Shown here in pieces: positions 15,818 to 23,365 of a DNA stretch of 53,617 nt (the stretch's first letter is position 1; the number at the start of each line of letters is the position of its first letter). A program made the translations under genes and the position numbers. The stretch covers positions 1 through 53,617 of the forward strand of contig JAJXUD010000028.1 in NCBI GenBank assembly GCA_021783235.1. Reading direction: 5' to 3'. The notes beneath the pieces were generated by a model that had not been told where the DNA came from, searched no databases, and saw nothing but the letters and a program-made list of their open reading frames with translations. Source of the stretch: Myxococcales bacterium (GTDB taxonomy: Bacteria; Myxococcota; Myxococcia; Myxococcales; JAKAPL01).

Positions 15818-18316
15818 ATGCCCCTCTTCCACGCGATCCAGGCGGCGCTGCTCGGTGGGGGACCGCCGCCGGGCACGATCCTCGCGGAGGGCGTCCGCGA
15901 GGCGACCCGGGTCGAGCTCTCGTGGCTCTGGCTCGTCCCCTTCTTCCCGCTCGTCGGCTCCTTCGTCAACGTGACGATCGGCAAGCGGCTGCAGGACCGC
16001 TTCGGCAAGGCCGTGAACCACGGCATCGCGGTCGGCGCCATGCTGCTCTCGACCGCCCTCGCCTGGGTCGCGTTCGCGCGGCTGCTCGCGCTGCCGGCCG
16101 AGGGGCGCTACCTGCACGACCTCTGCTGGAACATGTTCACGGTCGGCAGCCTGCGCGTCGACCTTTCCTTCGGCCTCGACCCGCTCTCGACGATGATGAC
16201 CCTCATCGTCACCAACGTGGCGACTCTGATCCACGTCTTCAGCATCGGCTACATGGCGGACGAGCCGGCCTACTGGCGCTTCTTCGCCTACCTGAACCTC
16301 TTCGTCTTCTCGATGTTGCTGCTCGTCATGGGCGACAACTTCGTCGTCATGTTCTTCGGCTGGGAGGGCGTCGGCCTCTGCAGCTACCTGCTCATCAGCT
16401 TCTGGTACACCGACGTCGAGAAGGCGAAGGCCGGCATGAAGGCCTTCGTGGTCAACCGCTTCGGCGACTTCGCCTTCATCACCGGCCTCTTCGCGCTCCT
16501 CTGGGGGCTCGGCGGCGCCTGGGGCCCCGCCTCGCGCAGCGAGCTGGGCGTGCGCGACGACTACCGACCGTCGGCCGCCTACCAGCCGTTCCACGCGGGC
16601 GGCGACGCCGCGGAGAGTCTCGCGGCCACCCCGCGCGCGGGCGGGATGCCGGTCGGCCCGACCGTCGACTTCCGCGAGCTGCGCGACGAGCTGCTCGATC
16701 CGTCGACCGGCGTGATGCACCACCTGACGACGACCACGATCTTCGGCTTCCCCTTGCTCGCCTTCGTCTGCATCCTCTTCTTCGTCGGCGCCACCGGCAA
16801 GAGCGCGCAGATCCCGCTCTACGTCTGGCTCCCGGACGCCATGGCCGGCCCGACGCCGGTCTCGGCCCTCATCCACGCGGCGACGATGGTGACGGCCGGC
16901 GTCTACATGGTGACGCGGCTCAACTTCCTCTTCTCGCTCTCCGCCGCCGCCATGACGGTGGTCGCCTGCACCGGGGCGCTGACCGCCATCTTCGCGGCCT
17001 CGATCGGCCTCTTCCAGGTCGACATCAAGAAGGTGCTCGCCTATTCGACGGTGAGCCAGCTCGGCTTCATGTTCCTCGGCGTCGGCGTCGGCGCCTACTG
17101 GGCCGGCTGCTACCATCTGCTCACCCACGCCTTCTTCAAGGCCTGCCTCTTCCTCGGATCGGGCAGCGTCATCCTCGCCTGCCACCACGAGCAGGACATG
17201 CGGAAGATGGGCGGCCTCAAGGAGTACACGCCCATCACCCGCTGGACGTACGCGCTCGCCTGCATCGCCATCTCCGGCTTCCCGGTGATGAGCGGCTTCT
17301 ACTCGAAGGACGAGATCCTCTGGAAGGCGTTCACCACGCAGAACCTCGTCGCGCCCTGGATCGGCCCCCTGCTCTGGGCGGTCGGCCTCGTGGCCGCCGG
17401 CGGCACCTCGTTCTACATGTGGCGCTCGTACTACCTCACCTTCTGGAGCGGGCGGTACCGGGGCGGCCCGGGCCACGACGATCACGGCGCCCACGCCGCG
17501 CCGGCCCTCGCGACCCACAGCCTCGGCGCGGCGCACGCGGGCAGCTTCGGCGCCGACGTGGCGCACGCCGCGGGCCACTCCGCCGCGGCCGCGCCGGGCG
17601 AGGCGGCGGACGGGAGCGGCCACGGCCACGGCCACGGCCACGGCGATCCGCACGGCCACCACGGCGGGCTCCCGCAGGAGTCGCCCGCGGTGATGACCTA
17701 CGTCCTCATCGCGCTGGCGGCGGCGGCCTTCTTCGCGAGCTTCCTCGGCCTGCCGAAGTCGTGGGTGGGCTCGGATCCGCTCCTCGAGCGGTTCCTCGAG
17801 CCGGTCCTCGCCGGCTCGAACGCGCGGCTGCGGTTCGCCGAGCCGGGCGGCGGGCTCGAGACCCTCTTCATGCTCATCTCGGTCGGCGTCGCCACGGCCG
17901 GCTGGCTCGCCGCCCGCTGGATGTACGTCACGGGCGAGAACCCGGCCCCCGCGCGGCTGATGGCCTCCTTCCCGGGCGTCCACCGGCTGGTCTTCAACAA
18001 GTACTACGTGGACGAGATCTACCGGGCGACGGTGGTGCGGGCCGGGCTCGTCCTCGCCGCGGTCTTCTCCTGGTTCGACCGAGTGGTCATCGACGGCCTC
18101 GTGACCCTGGTCGCCTGGATCGTCCGCCTCGTCGCGAACGTGGACGGCTTCATCGACAAGTACCTCGTCGACGGGGCCGTGAGCCTGGTCGCGGCCCTCG
18201 TCCTCGCCGGCGGCCGCCGGCTGCGCCGCCTCCAGACCGGACGGCTCGAGAACTACCTGATGGGCGCGCTCGCCGGCGCCCTGGTCTTCGTCGCCGTCAA
18301 CTACCTGGTCCACTGA
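15818..18316 (+). CDS. nuoL: NADH-quinone oxidoreductase subunit L with His-rich insert
   Basis: This is the largest antiporter-like subunit of complex I, 832 residues against about 610-660 in most bacteria. Conserved parts include NFVVMFFGWEGVGLCSYLLI, KSAQIPLYVWLPDAMAGPTPVSALIHAATMVTAGVYM, KKVLAYSTVSQLGFMF and the C-terminal lateral amphipathic helix region. Two insertions explain the length: about 65 residues around positions 235-300 between helices, and a His/Gly/Ala-rich loop at about 552-617 (repeated GH pairs encoded by GGCCAC hexamers) that could bind metal ions. Otherwise it is expected to be a normal proton-pumping subunit. Confidence 0.96.
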   Translation: MPLFHAIQAALLGGGPPPGTILAEGVREATRVELSWLWLVPFFPLVGSFVNVTIGKRLQDRFGKAVNHGIAVGAMLLSTALAWVAFARLLALPAEGRYLHDLCWNMFTVGSLRVDLSFGLDPLSTMMTLIVTNVATLIHVFSIGYMADEPAYWRFFAYLNLFVFSMLLLVMGDNFVVMFFGWEGVGLCSYLLISFWYTDVEKAKAGMKAFVVNRFGDFAFITGLFALLWGLGGAWGPASRSELGVRDDYRPSAAYQPFHAGGDAAESLAATPRAGGMPVGPTVDFRELRDELLDPSTGVMHHLTTTTIFGFPLLAFVCILFFVGATGKSAQIPLYVWLPDAMAGPTPVSALIHAATMVTAGVYMVTRLNFLFSLSAAAMTVVACTGALTAIFAASIGLFQVDIKKVLAYSTVSQLGFMFLGVGVGAYWAGCYHLLTHAFFKACLFLGSGSVILACHHEQDMRKMGGLKEYTPITRWTYALACIAISGFPVMSGFYSKDEILWKAFTTQNLVAPWIGPLLWAVGLVAAGGTSFYMWRSYYLTFWSGRYRGGPGHDDHGAHAAPALATHSLGAAHAGSFGADVAHAAGHSAAAAPGEAADGSGHGHGHGHGDPHGHHGGLPQESPAVMTYVLIALAAAAFFASFLGLPKSWVGSDPLLERFLEPVLAGSNARLRFAEPGGGLETLFMLISVGVATAGWLAARWMYVTGENPAPARLMASFPGVHRLVFNKYYVDEIYRATVVRAGLVLAAVFSWFDRVVIDGLVTLVAWIVRLVANVDGFIDKYLVDGAVSLVAALVLAGGRRLRRLQTGRLENYLMGALAGALVFVAVNYLVH

Positions 18317-18345
18317 GCAGGAACAGCCGCCTTTCGGAGAACGAG

Positions 18346-19977
18346 ATGGACGCCATCCAGACCCACCTTCTCAGCTACATGATCTTTTCGCCGCTCGCCG
18401 GCGCGACGGGCATCCTGCTCGTCCTCGCGCTGCGGCGGCTCATCGGCTTCCCCCAGGAGCAGGTCGACCGGGCGGCCCGGATGCTGGCCCTCGTCTTCAG
18501 CGCCATCCCGCTCGCCCTCGGCCTCTGGCTCTGGGCGCGCTTCGACGGCGGCGCCATCGGCCCCCAGTTCGTCGAGCACGCGGTCTGGATCCGCTCCTTC
18601 GGCATCGAGTACTTCATCGGGGCCGACGGCCTCTCGGTGGCGATGATCATCCTCTCGTCGCTGATCTCGTTCATCGCGACGATCGCCTCGATGCCCTGGT
18701 TCATCCACGACGACGAGCACGGCCACGGTCCCGTCCACTTCTCGAAGCGGATGGTGCCGGGCTACCTCTCGCTCCTCCTGCTCCTCGAGGCGGCGATGGT
18801 CGGCGTCTTCGCCTCGCTCGACTTCTTCCTCTTCTACGTCTTCTGGGAGCTGATGCTGCTCCCCATGTACTTCCTCATCGGCATCTGGGGCGGCCCGCGC
18901 AAGGAGTACGCGGCCATCAAGTTCTTCCTCTACACGCTCGCGGGCTCGGTCCTCATGCTGCTCGCGCTCATCGGCCTCTACTACGCCTCGACGCCGATGC
19001 CGAACGTGCCGCTGCGGCTCGTCGACGGAACGCCCCTGCAGCACACGTTCAACATGCTCTCGCTCGCCCAGCTCGGCGCCCACCACCTCTGGGAGCACCA
19101 GGCGCCCCTGCTCGGCCTCTCCTTCGCTCGGGTCGTCTGGATCGGCCTCTTCATCGGCTTCGCCATCAAGATCCCGATGTTCCCCTTCCACACCTGGCTC
19201 CCCGACGCCCACGTCGAGGCGCCGACGCCCATCTCGGTCATCCTGGCCGGCGTGCTCCTCAAGATGGGCGGGTACGGAATCCTGCGGGTGAACTTCGGCA
19301 TCCTGCCGGAGGCGACCCGCTACTTCGCCGACGCACTCGCGATCTTCGGCACCATCAACATCGTCTACGGCGCCTTCGTCTGCCTCGCGCAGAAGGACCT
19401 CAAGAAGCTCATCGCCTACTCGTCGGTCTCGCACATGGGCTTCGTGCTGCTCGGCATGGCCGCGCTGACCCCGCAGGCGCTCTCCGGGGCGATGCTCCAG
19501 ATGTGGACCCACGGCATCGTCAGCGCGATGCTCTTCCTCATCGTCGGCGTCATCTACGACCGGGCGCACCACCGCGAGATCGAGGGCTTCGGCGGCCTCG
19601 CCGCGCGGCTGCCCGAGTACACGGCGCTCATGGGGCTCGCCTTCTTCGCCTCGATGGGCCTGCCCGGGCTCTGCGGCTTCATCTCCGAGTTCATGGTCTT
19701 CCAGGGCGCGTTCCCGGTCTACCGGACGCTCACCATCGTCTCGGCCACCTCGGTCATCCTGACGGCCTCCTACTATCTCTGGACCATCCAGCGGATGTTC
19801 CTCGGCAAGCTCAACGAGAAGTACAAGGAGCTCCCCGACGTGAACTGGCGCGAGCGGCTGACGCTCTACCCGCTCGGCGCGCTCGCCATCTTCTTCGGCT
19901 TCTATCCCCAGGCGATCCTCGGCACCTTCAACCGGGCGCTCGAGGCGATGAGCCACACGCTGATGGGGCGGTTCTAG
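18346..19977 (+). CDS. nuoM: NADH-quinone oxidoreductase subunit M
   Basis: This 543-residue antiporter-like membrane subunit of complex I has about 14 helices. Signatures are DFFLFYVFWELMLLPMYFLIGIWGG (helix 5 Glu), KIPMFPFHTWLPDAHVEAPTPISVILAGVLLKMGGYG, KKLIAYSSVSHMGFVLLG and GLPGLCGFISEFMVF. The ATG at 18346 begins MDAIQTHLLSYMIFSPLAGA, matching the first helix. It follows nuoL by 29 nt. Confidence 0.96.
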   Translation: MDAIQTHLLSYMIFSPLAGATGILLVLALRRLIGFPQEQVDRAARMLALVFSAIPLALGLWLWARFDGGAIGPQFVEHAVWIRSFGIEYFIGADGLSVAMIILSSLISFIATIASMPWFIHDDEHGHGPVHFSKRMVPGYLSLLLLLEAAMVGVFASLDFFLFYVFWELMLLPMYFLIGIWGGPRKEYAAIKFFLYTLAGSVLMLLALIGLYYASTPMPNVPLRLVDGTPLQHTFNMLSLAQLGAHHLWEHQAPLLGLSFARVVWIGLFIGFAIKIPMFPFHTWLPDAHVEAPTPISVILAGVLLKMGGYGILRVNFGILPEATRYFADALAIFGTINIVYGAFVCLAQKDLKKLIAYSSVSHMGFVLLGMAALTPQALSGAMLQMWTHGIVSAMLFLIVGVIYDRAHHREIEGFGGLAARLPEYTALMGLAFFASMGLPGLCGFISEFMVFQGAFPVYRTLTIVSATSVILTASYYLWTIQRMFLGKLNEKYKELPDVNWRERLTLYPLGALAIFFGFYPQAILGTFNRALEAMSHTLMGRF

Positions 19978-19995
19978 GCACCCCTCGGAGAGACG

Positions 19996-21537
19996 ATGAA
20001 CCCGCTCGCCAACGCGCAGAACCTGGCCTCGCTGGCCTACTTCGGGCCCGAGACCGTCCTCACGGTCGGGGTTCTCTCCCTCTTTGTGCTCGACCTCGTC
20101 TGGAAGCGCCACCCGAAGCGGGTGGTGCCGCTGACCGCGGCGATGGCGGTCGTCCTCCTGGCCAGCGCGGTGGCGCTCGCGATCAGCCCGCTTCAGCCGG
20201 TGGCGCTCTTCAACCGGATGATCGTCTCGGACGGCCTCGGGACCTTCTTCAAGTGGATCTTCCTCGCCACCGCCGCCTACACCGCCGGGATCGTCGCTCA
20301 CTCCGACGAGATCCCGAGCGAGCGGCTCGGGGAGTTCTACGCCCTGCTGCTCGCCATCCTCCTCGGCATGGACCTGATGGCGGTCTCGAGCGACCTCCTC
20401 ATGGTCTATCTCTCGCTCGAGCTCGTCTCGATGGTGAGCTACGCCCTCGCCGGCTTCCGCAAGCACGACAGCCGCTCGACCGAGGCGGCGCTGAAGTACG
20501 TCATCTACGGCGGCGTCGCCTCCGGCATCATGCTCTTCGGCATCAGCTACCTCTATGGCCTCTTCGGCACCACCGACCTGATGCTCCTCGCGCCGAAGGT
20601 GCGCGCCTTCTCGGGCGGCCTCTTCCTGCAGACGACGCTCGGGCAGAGCCCGGCGGCGCAGCTCGCCATGGTCGTGGCGGTCGTCTTCGTCCTCGCGGGC
20701 GTCGGCTTCAAGATGGCGGTGGCCCCCTGGCACATGTGGTGCCCCGACGTCTACGAGGGCGCCCCGACCCCGTTCACCGCCTTCTTGTCGGTCGGCCCCA
20801 AGGCGGCGGGCTTCGCGGTGGCGGTCCGCTTCTTCGGCGTCGCCTTCACCGAGCTGCGCGGCGATGCCTTCGTCAACACGACCACCGTCCCGTGGCCGGC
20901 CATCCTCGGGATCCTGGCGGCGGTGACGATGACCCTCGGGAACCTGACGGCCCTCGGCCAGACGAACCTGAAGCGGCTGCTCGCCTACAGCTCCATCGCC
21001 CACGCGGGCTACCTGCTCATGGGGCTCGCCGCCGCCTCCGTCCTCGGCTTCCAGGCGGTCCTCGCCTACCTGGCCATCTACCTCTTCATGAACCTGGGCG
21101 CCTTCCTCGTCGTCACGGCGATCGCCCAGCGGACGGGCGGCGAGACCATCGCGGAGTACCGCGGGCTCATCAAGCGGGCCCCCTTCACCGCCATCGCCTT
21201 CACGATCTTCCTCTTCTCGCTCACGGGACTGCCGCCGCTCGCCGGCTTCACCGGCAAGTACCTCCTCTTCGCGGCGCTGCTCGAGCGGGGCGGCGGCTGG
21301 TACGTGGCGCTCGCCGTGGTGGGCGCGATCAACAGCGCCATCTCGCTCTACTACTACGCCCGAGTCGTCAAGGCGATGGTGCTCGACAAGCCCGTGACCG
21401 AGGCGAAGGTCGCGATGCCCGGGACCTACGGCTTCTTGATGCTGGGTTCGGTGGCCGCCCTGTTTCTCTTCGGCCTCTACTGGACGCCGCTCTACACGGT
21501 GACCCAGGCCGCCACCCGCTCGATGCTGCGGCAGTAG
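19996..21537 (+). CDS. nuoN: NADH-quinone oxidoreductase subunit N
   Basis: This 513-residue third antiporter-like subunit of complex I closes the operon. Conserved parts are DLLMVYLSLELVSMVSYALAGF (helix 5 Glu), GVGFKMAVAPWHMWCPDVYEGAPTPFTAFLSVGPKAAGF, LKRLLAYSSIAHAGYLLMG and SLTGLPPLAGFTGKYLLF. There is a small insert (LLQTTLGQSPAAQ) not seen in E. coli. No clear intrinsic terminator follows, only a 75-bp gap to the Rrf2 gene. Confidence 0.96.
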   Translation: MNPLANAQNLASLAYFGPETVLTVGVLSLFVLDLVWKRHPKRVVPLTAAMAVVLLASAVALAISPLQPVALFNRMIVSDGLGTFFKWIFLATAAYTAGIVAHSDEIPSERLGEFYALLLAILLGMDLMAVSSDLLMVYLSLELVSMVSYALAGFRKHDSRSTEAALKYVIYGGVASGIMLFGISYLYGLFGTTDLMLLAPKVRAFSGGLFLQTTLGQSPAAQLAMVVAVVFVLAGVGFKMAVAPWHMWCPDVYEGAPTPFTAFLSVGPKAAGFAVAVRFFGVAFTELRGDAFVNTTTVPWPAILGILAAVTMTLGNLTALGQTNLKRLLAYSSIAHAGYLLMGLAAASVLGFQAVLAYLAIYLFMNLGAFLVVTAIAQRTGGETIAEYRGLIKRAPFTAIAFTIFLFSLTGLPPLAGFTGKYLLFAALLERGGGWYVALAVVGAINSAISLYYYARVVKAMVLDKPVTEAKVAMPGTYGFLMLGSVAALFLFGLYWTPLYTVTQAATRSMLRQ

Positions 21538-21577
21538 CGCGGCCAGGGGCCGATCGCCTCCGCGTCGCACCCTTTGG

Positions 21578-21604
21578 TTGACCGGCCGAAAGCCGCTCTA
21601 TAAG
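21578..21604 (+). promoter_or_regulatory. Possible promoter of the Rrf2 regulator, giving a near-leaderless mRNA
   Basis: TTGACC (21578-21583) and TATAAG (21599-21604) are separated by only 15 bp, shorter than usual. The predicted start near 21611 is 2 nt before the GTG at 21613, and no Shine-Dalgarno sequence precedes that GTG, so translation may be leaderless. The short spacer would fit a promoter controlled by a regulator, perhaps the Rrf2 protein itself. Confidence 0.45.
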
Positions 21605-21612
21605 CTTCCGGG

Positions 21613-22089
21613 GTGCAGCACACCCTCCAGATCTCTCGCAAGATCGACTACGGCCTGCGGGCGGCGATCTACCTCGCCTCCGTGGCCCAAGGGTCGGTCG
21701 TCCCGTTTCGGGAGGTCGCGAAGCTCATGAACATTCCTCAGGATTTTCTCGCGAAGATCCTGAAGACTCTCGTCGACGCGGGGCTCGTGAGCTCGGTGCG
21801 CGGCGCCCGCGGCGGCTACGCGCTGGCCCGCCCCCCGGCCGAGATCTCGTTCCTCGACGTCATCGAGGCGGTGGAAGGCCCGATCCAGGTCAACGTCTGC
21901 CTCGCCGAGGAGGGCCGGGACGCCTGCGGCCTCTCCCCCGCCTGCACCATGTACGCGATCTGGAAGGAGGGGCAGGACCGGATGATCGAGGTCTACCGAG
22001 CCACCCGCCTCGACCGGCTCGCGATGAAGAGCGCGCAGGAGCCGTCGCTCCAGCCGCTCCACCTCCCCGAGACCCCGCGACCCGCATGA
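21613..22089 (+). CDS. Rrf2 family transcriptional regulator, probably Fe-S binding
   Basis: This 158-residue protein has the Rrf2 winged helix: LQISRKIDYGLRAAIYLA, VPFREVAKLMNIPQDFLAKILKTLVDAGLVSSVRGARGGYALARP. After the dimerisation helix there are three cysteines, C96-x8-C105-x5-C111, in the place where IscR and NsrR hold an iron-sulfur cluster (usually C-x5-C-x5-C). A cluster-sensing role for redox, nitric oxide or iron-sulfur status is therefore likely. It lies directly after the nuo operon and overlaps the next gene by ATGA. Rrf2 members often control neighbouring genes, so the membrane protein or nuo could be targets. Confidence 0.9.
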   Translation: MQHTLQISRKIDYGLRAAIYLASVAQGSVVPFREVAKLMNIPQDFLAKILKTLVDAGLVSSVRGARGGYALARPPAEISFLDVIEAVEGPIQVNVCLAEEGRDACGLSPACTMYAIWKEGQDRMIEVYRATRLDRLAMKSAQEPSLQPLHLPETPRPA

Positions 22090-22724
22090 CCCGGACGGTG
22101 GGAGGGGGGCTCTTCGTGCTGCTCGCCCTGGCGGCGCCCTCGCTCGCGGCTCGGGCCACCGAGCTGCGCCTCGATCTGCCCGAGATCTCCTCCCTGACGA
22201 TTCCGGCCGCGCTCCCAGCGCCCCAGGGCGAGGCGCCGAGCTGGTCCGGGGTCGGCTGGCTCGCCTTCGCGACCGACCTCGCCTTCGAGGCCGGGGTGAC
22301 GGCGACCGAGTTCGCGCTGCTCGGCTTCGGGACGGGCTTCGCGTCCCTGGGCGGAGGCGGGCTCACGCCCGGACTCGGCGCCTACCTCGGGCTCGGCCTC
22401 GTGCTCCTCCTGCACCCGCTCGCCGACGCGCTGATCGTGAACGCGTTCGGCCGGATCGACCGGGGCCGCCGGACGGATCTCACCGTTCCCCTGATCGGCG
22501 CCTACGCCGGCTGCCTCCTCGGCACCGGCGCGCTCATCGTCGCGCTCGTCGGCTTCGGGGCCTCGCTGGCGCTCGGGCTCGTCGTGGGCGGCCTCTTGAA
22601 CGCCGCCATCCCCGCGGCGGCGGCGGTGCTCGCGCAGCAGCTCTTCACGCCGCCCGCCCGCGGCGCCAACGACGGCGCGCTCGGCGCGGCCGAGGCGCGG
22701 CCGCTGCTGGCCTGGAGCCTCTAA
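22086..22724 (+). CDS. Hypothetical membrane protein coupled to the Rrf2 gene
   Basis: This is a 212-residue protein of unknown function. A signal peptide (MTRTVGGGLFVLLALAAPSLA-ARA) precedes a hydrophilic stretch. Three or more Gly/Ala-rich helices follow: VGWLAFATDLAFEAGVTATEF, GLGLVLLLHPLADALIV and YAGCLLGTGALIVALVGFGASLALGLVVGGLL. The ATG overlaps the Rrf2 stop (ATGA), so expression is coupled to the regulator. Its 3' end is followed about 95 bp later by the 21-bp palindrome array. Confidence 0.75.
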   Translation: MTRTVGGGLFVLLALAAPSLAARATELRLDLPEISSLTIPAALPAPQGEAPSWSGVGWLAFATDLAFEAGVTATEFALLGFGTGFASLGGGGLTPGLGAYLGLGLVLLLHPLADALIVNAFGRIDRGRRTDLTVPLIGAYAGCLLGTGALIVALVGFGASLALGLVVGGLLNAAIPAAAAVLAQQLFTPPARGANDGALGAAEARPLLAWSL

Positions 22725-22819
22725 GAGCCTGAAATTCCTTCCCGTCGCCCGGGCGATCGACGACTGGCCCCCCGATGCTCCCTCGGAGACGAAGCGCTCT
22801 CCTTCGCCCCGATCGACCA

Positions 22820-23281
22820 TTCCCTCCGAGGCAGAGCACTTTTCCTCCGAGGAAATGGTCGTTTCCTCCGAGGCAAAGCACTTTTCCTCCGAGGGAATGG
22901 TCGTTCCCTCCGAGGTAAAGCACTTTCCCTCCGAGGGAATGGTCGTTTCCTCCGAGGCAAAGCACTTTTCCTCCGAGGGAATGGTCATTTCCTCCGAGGC
23001 AAAGCACTTTTCCTCCGAGGGAATGGTCGTTCCCTCCGAGGCAAAGCACTTTTCCTCCGAGGGAATGGTCGTTCCCTCCGAGGCAAAGCACTTTTCCTCC
23101 GAGGGAATGGTCGTTTCCTCCGAGGCAAAGCACTTTCCCTCCGAGGGAATGGTCATTTCCTCCGAGGCAAAGCACTTTTCCTCCGAGGAAATGGTCGTTC
23201 CCTCCGAGGGAAAGCACTTTCCCTCCGAGGGAATGGTCGTTCCCTCCGAGGGAAAGCACTTTCCCTCCGAGGAAACGGTCG
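22820..23281. repeat. Tandem array of 22 near-palindromic 15-mers at 21-bp spacing (eleven 42-bp units)
   Basis: The region between two convergent genes is filled by a regular array. The core is TTYCCTCCGAGGNAA, a 15-bp near-palindrome that is perfect in several copies (for example TTTCCTCCGAGGAAA and TTCCCTCCGAGGGAA). Cores start at 22820 and recur every 21 bp without a slip. They are joined by 6-bp spacers that alternate AGCACT and TGGTCG (twice TGGTCA). Thus the true unit is 42 bp, present eleven times. Decayed copies flank it (about 22777-22819 and 23282-23297). Base composition is visibly lower in GC than the neighbours. Because 21 is a multiple of three and the unit has no stop codon, several frames on both strands are open, but no ribosome-binding site or family supports a protein. 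The remaining flanks (22725-22776, 23298-23365) hold only a short hairpin at 23338-23351. Confidence 0.95.
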
Positions 23282-23365
23282 TTTCCTCGAGAGGGAGAGC
23301 TCGTCGTCGGCGAGGGGATGGCCCCCCTGCACACGCCCGAGCGTTCGCTCGACCGGGAAGAGGGG

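Noticed and set aside
18301-21570. Long minus-strand open frame opposite nuoM and nuoN
   Set aside because: Mirror of the nuo coding sequence, with biased low-complexity composition and no start context.
22820-23281. CRISPR array
   Set aside because: The spacers are only 6 bp and alternate between two fixed sequences, and no cas gene is near. It is a tandem array of palindromes.
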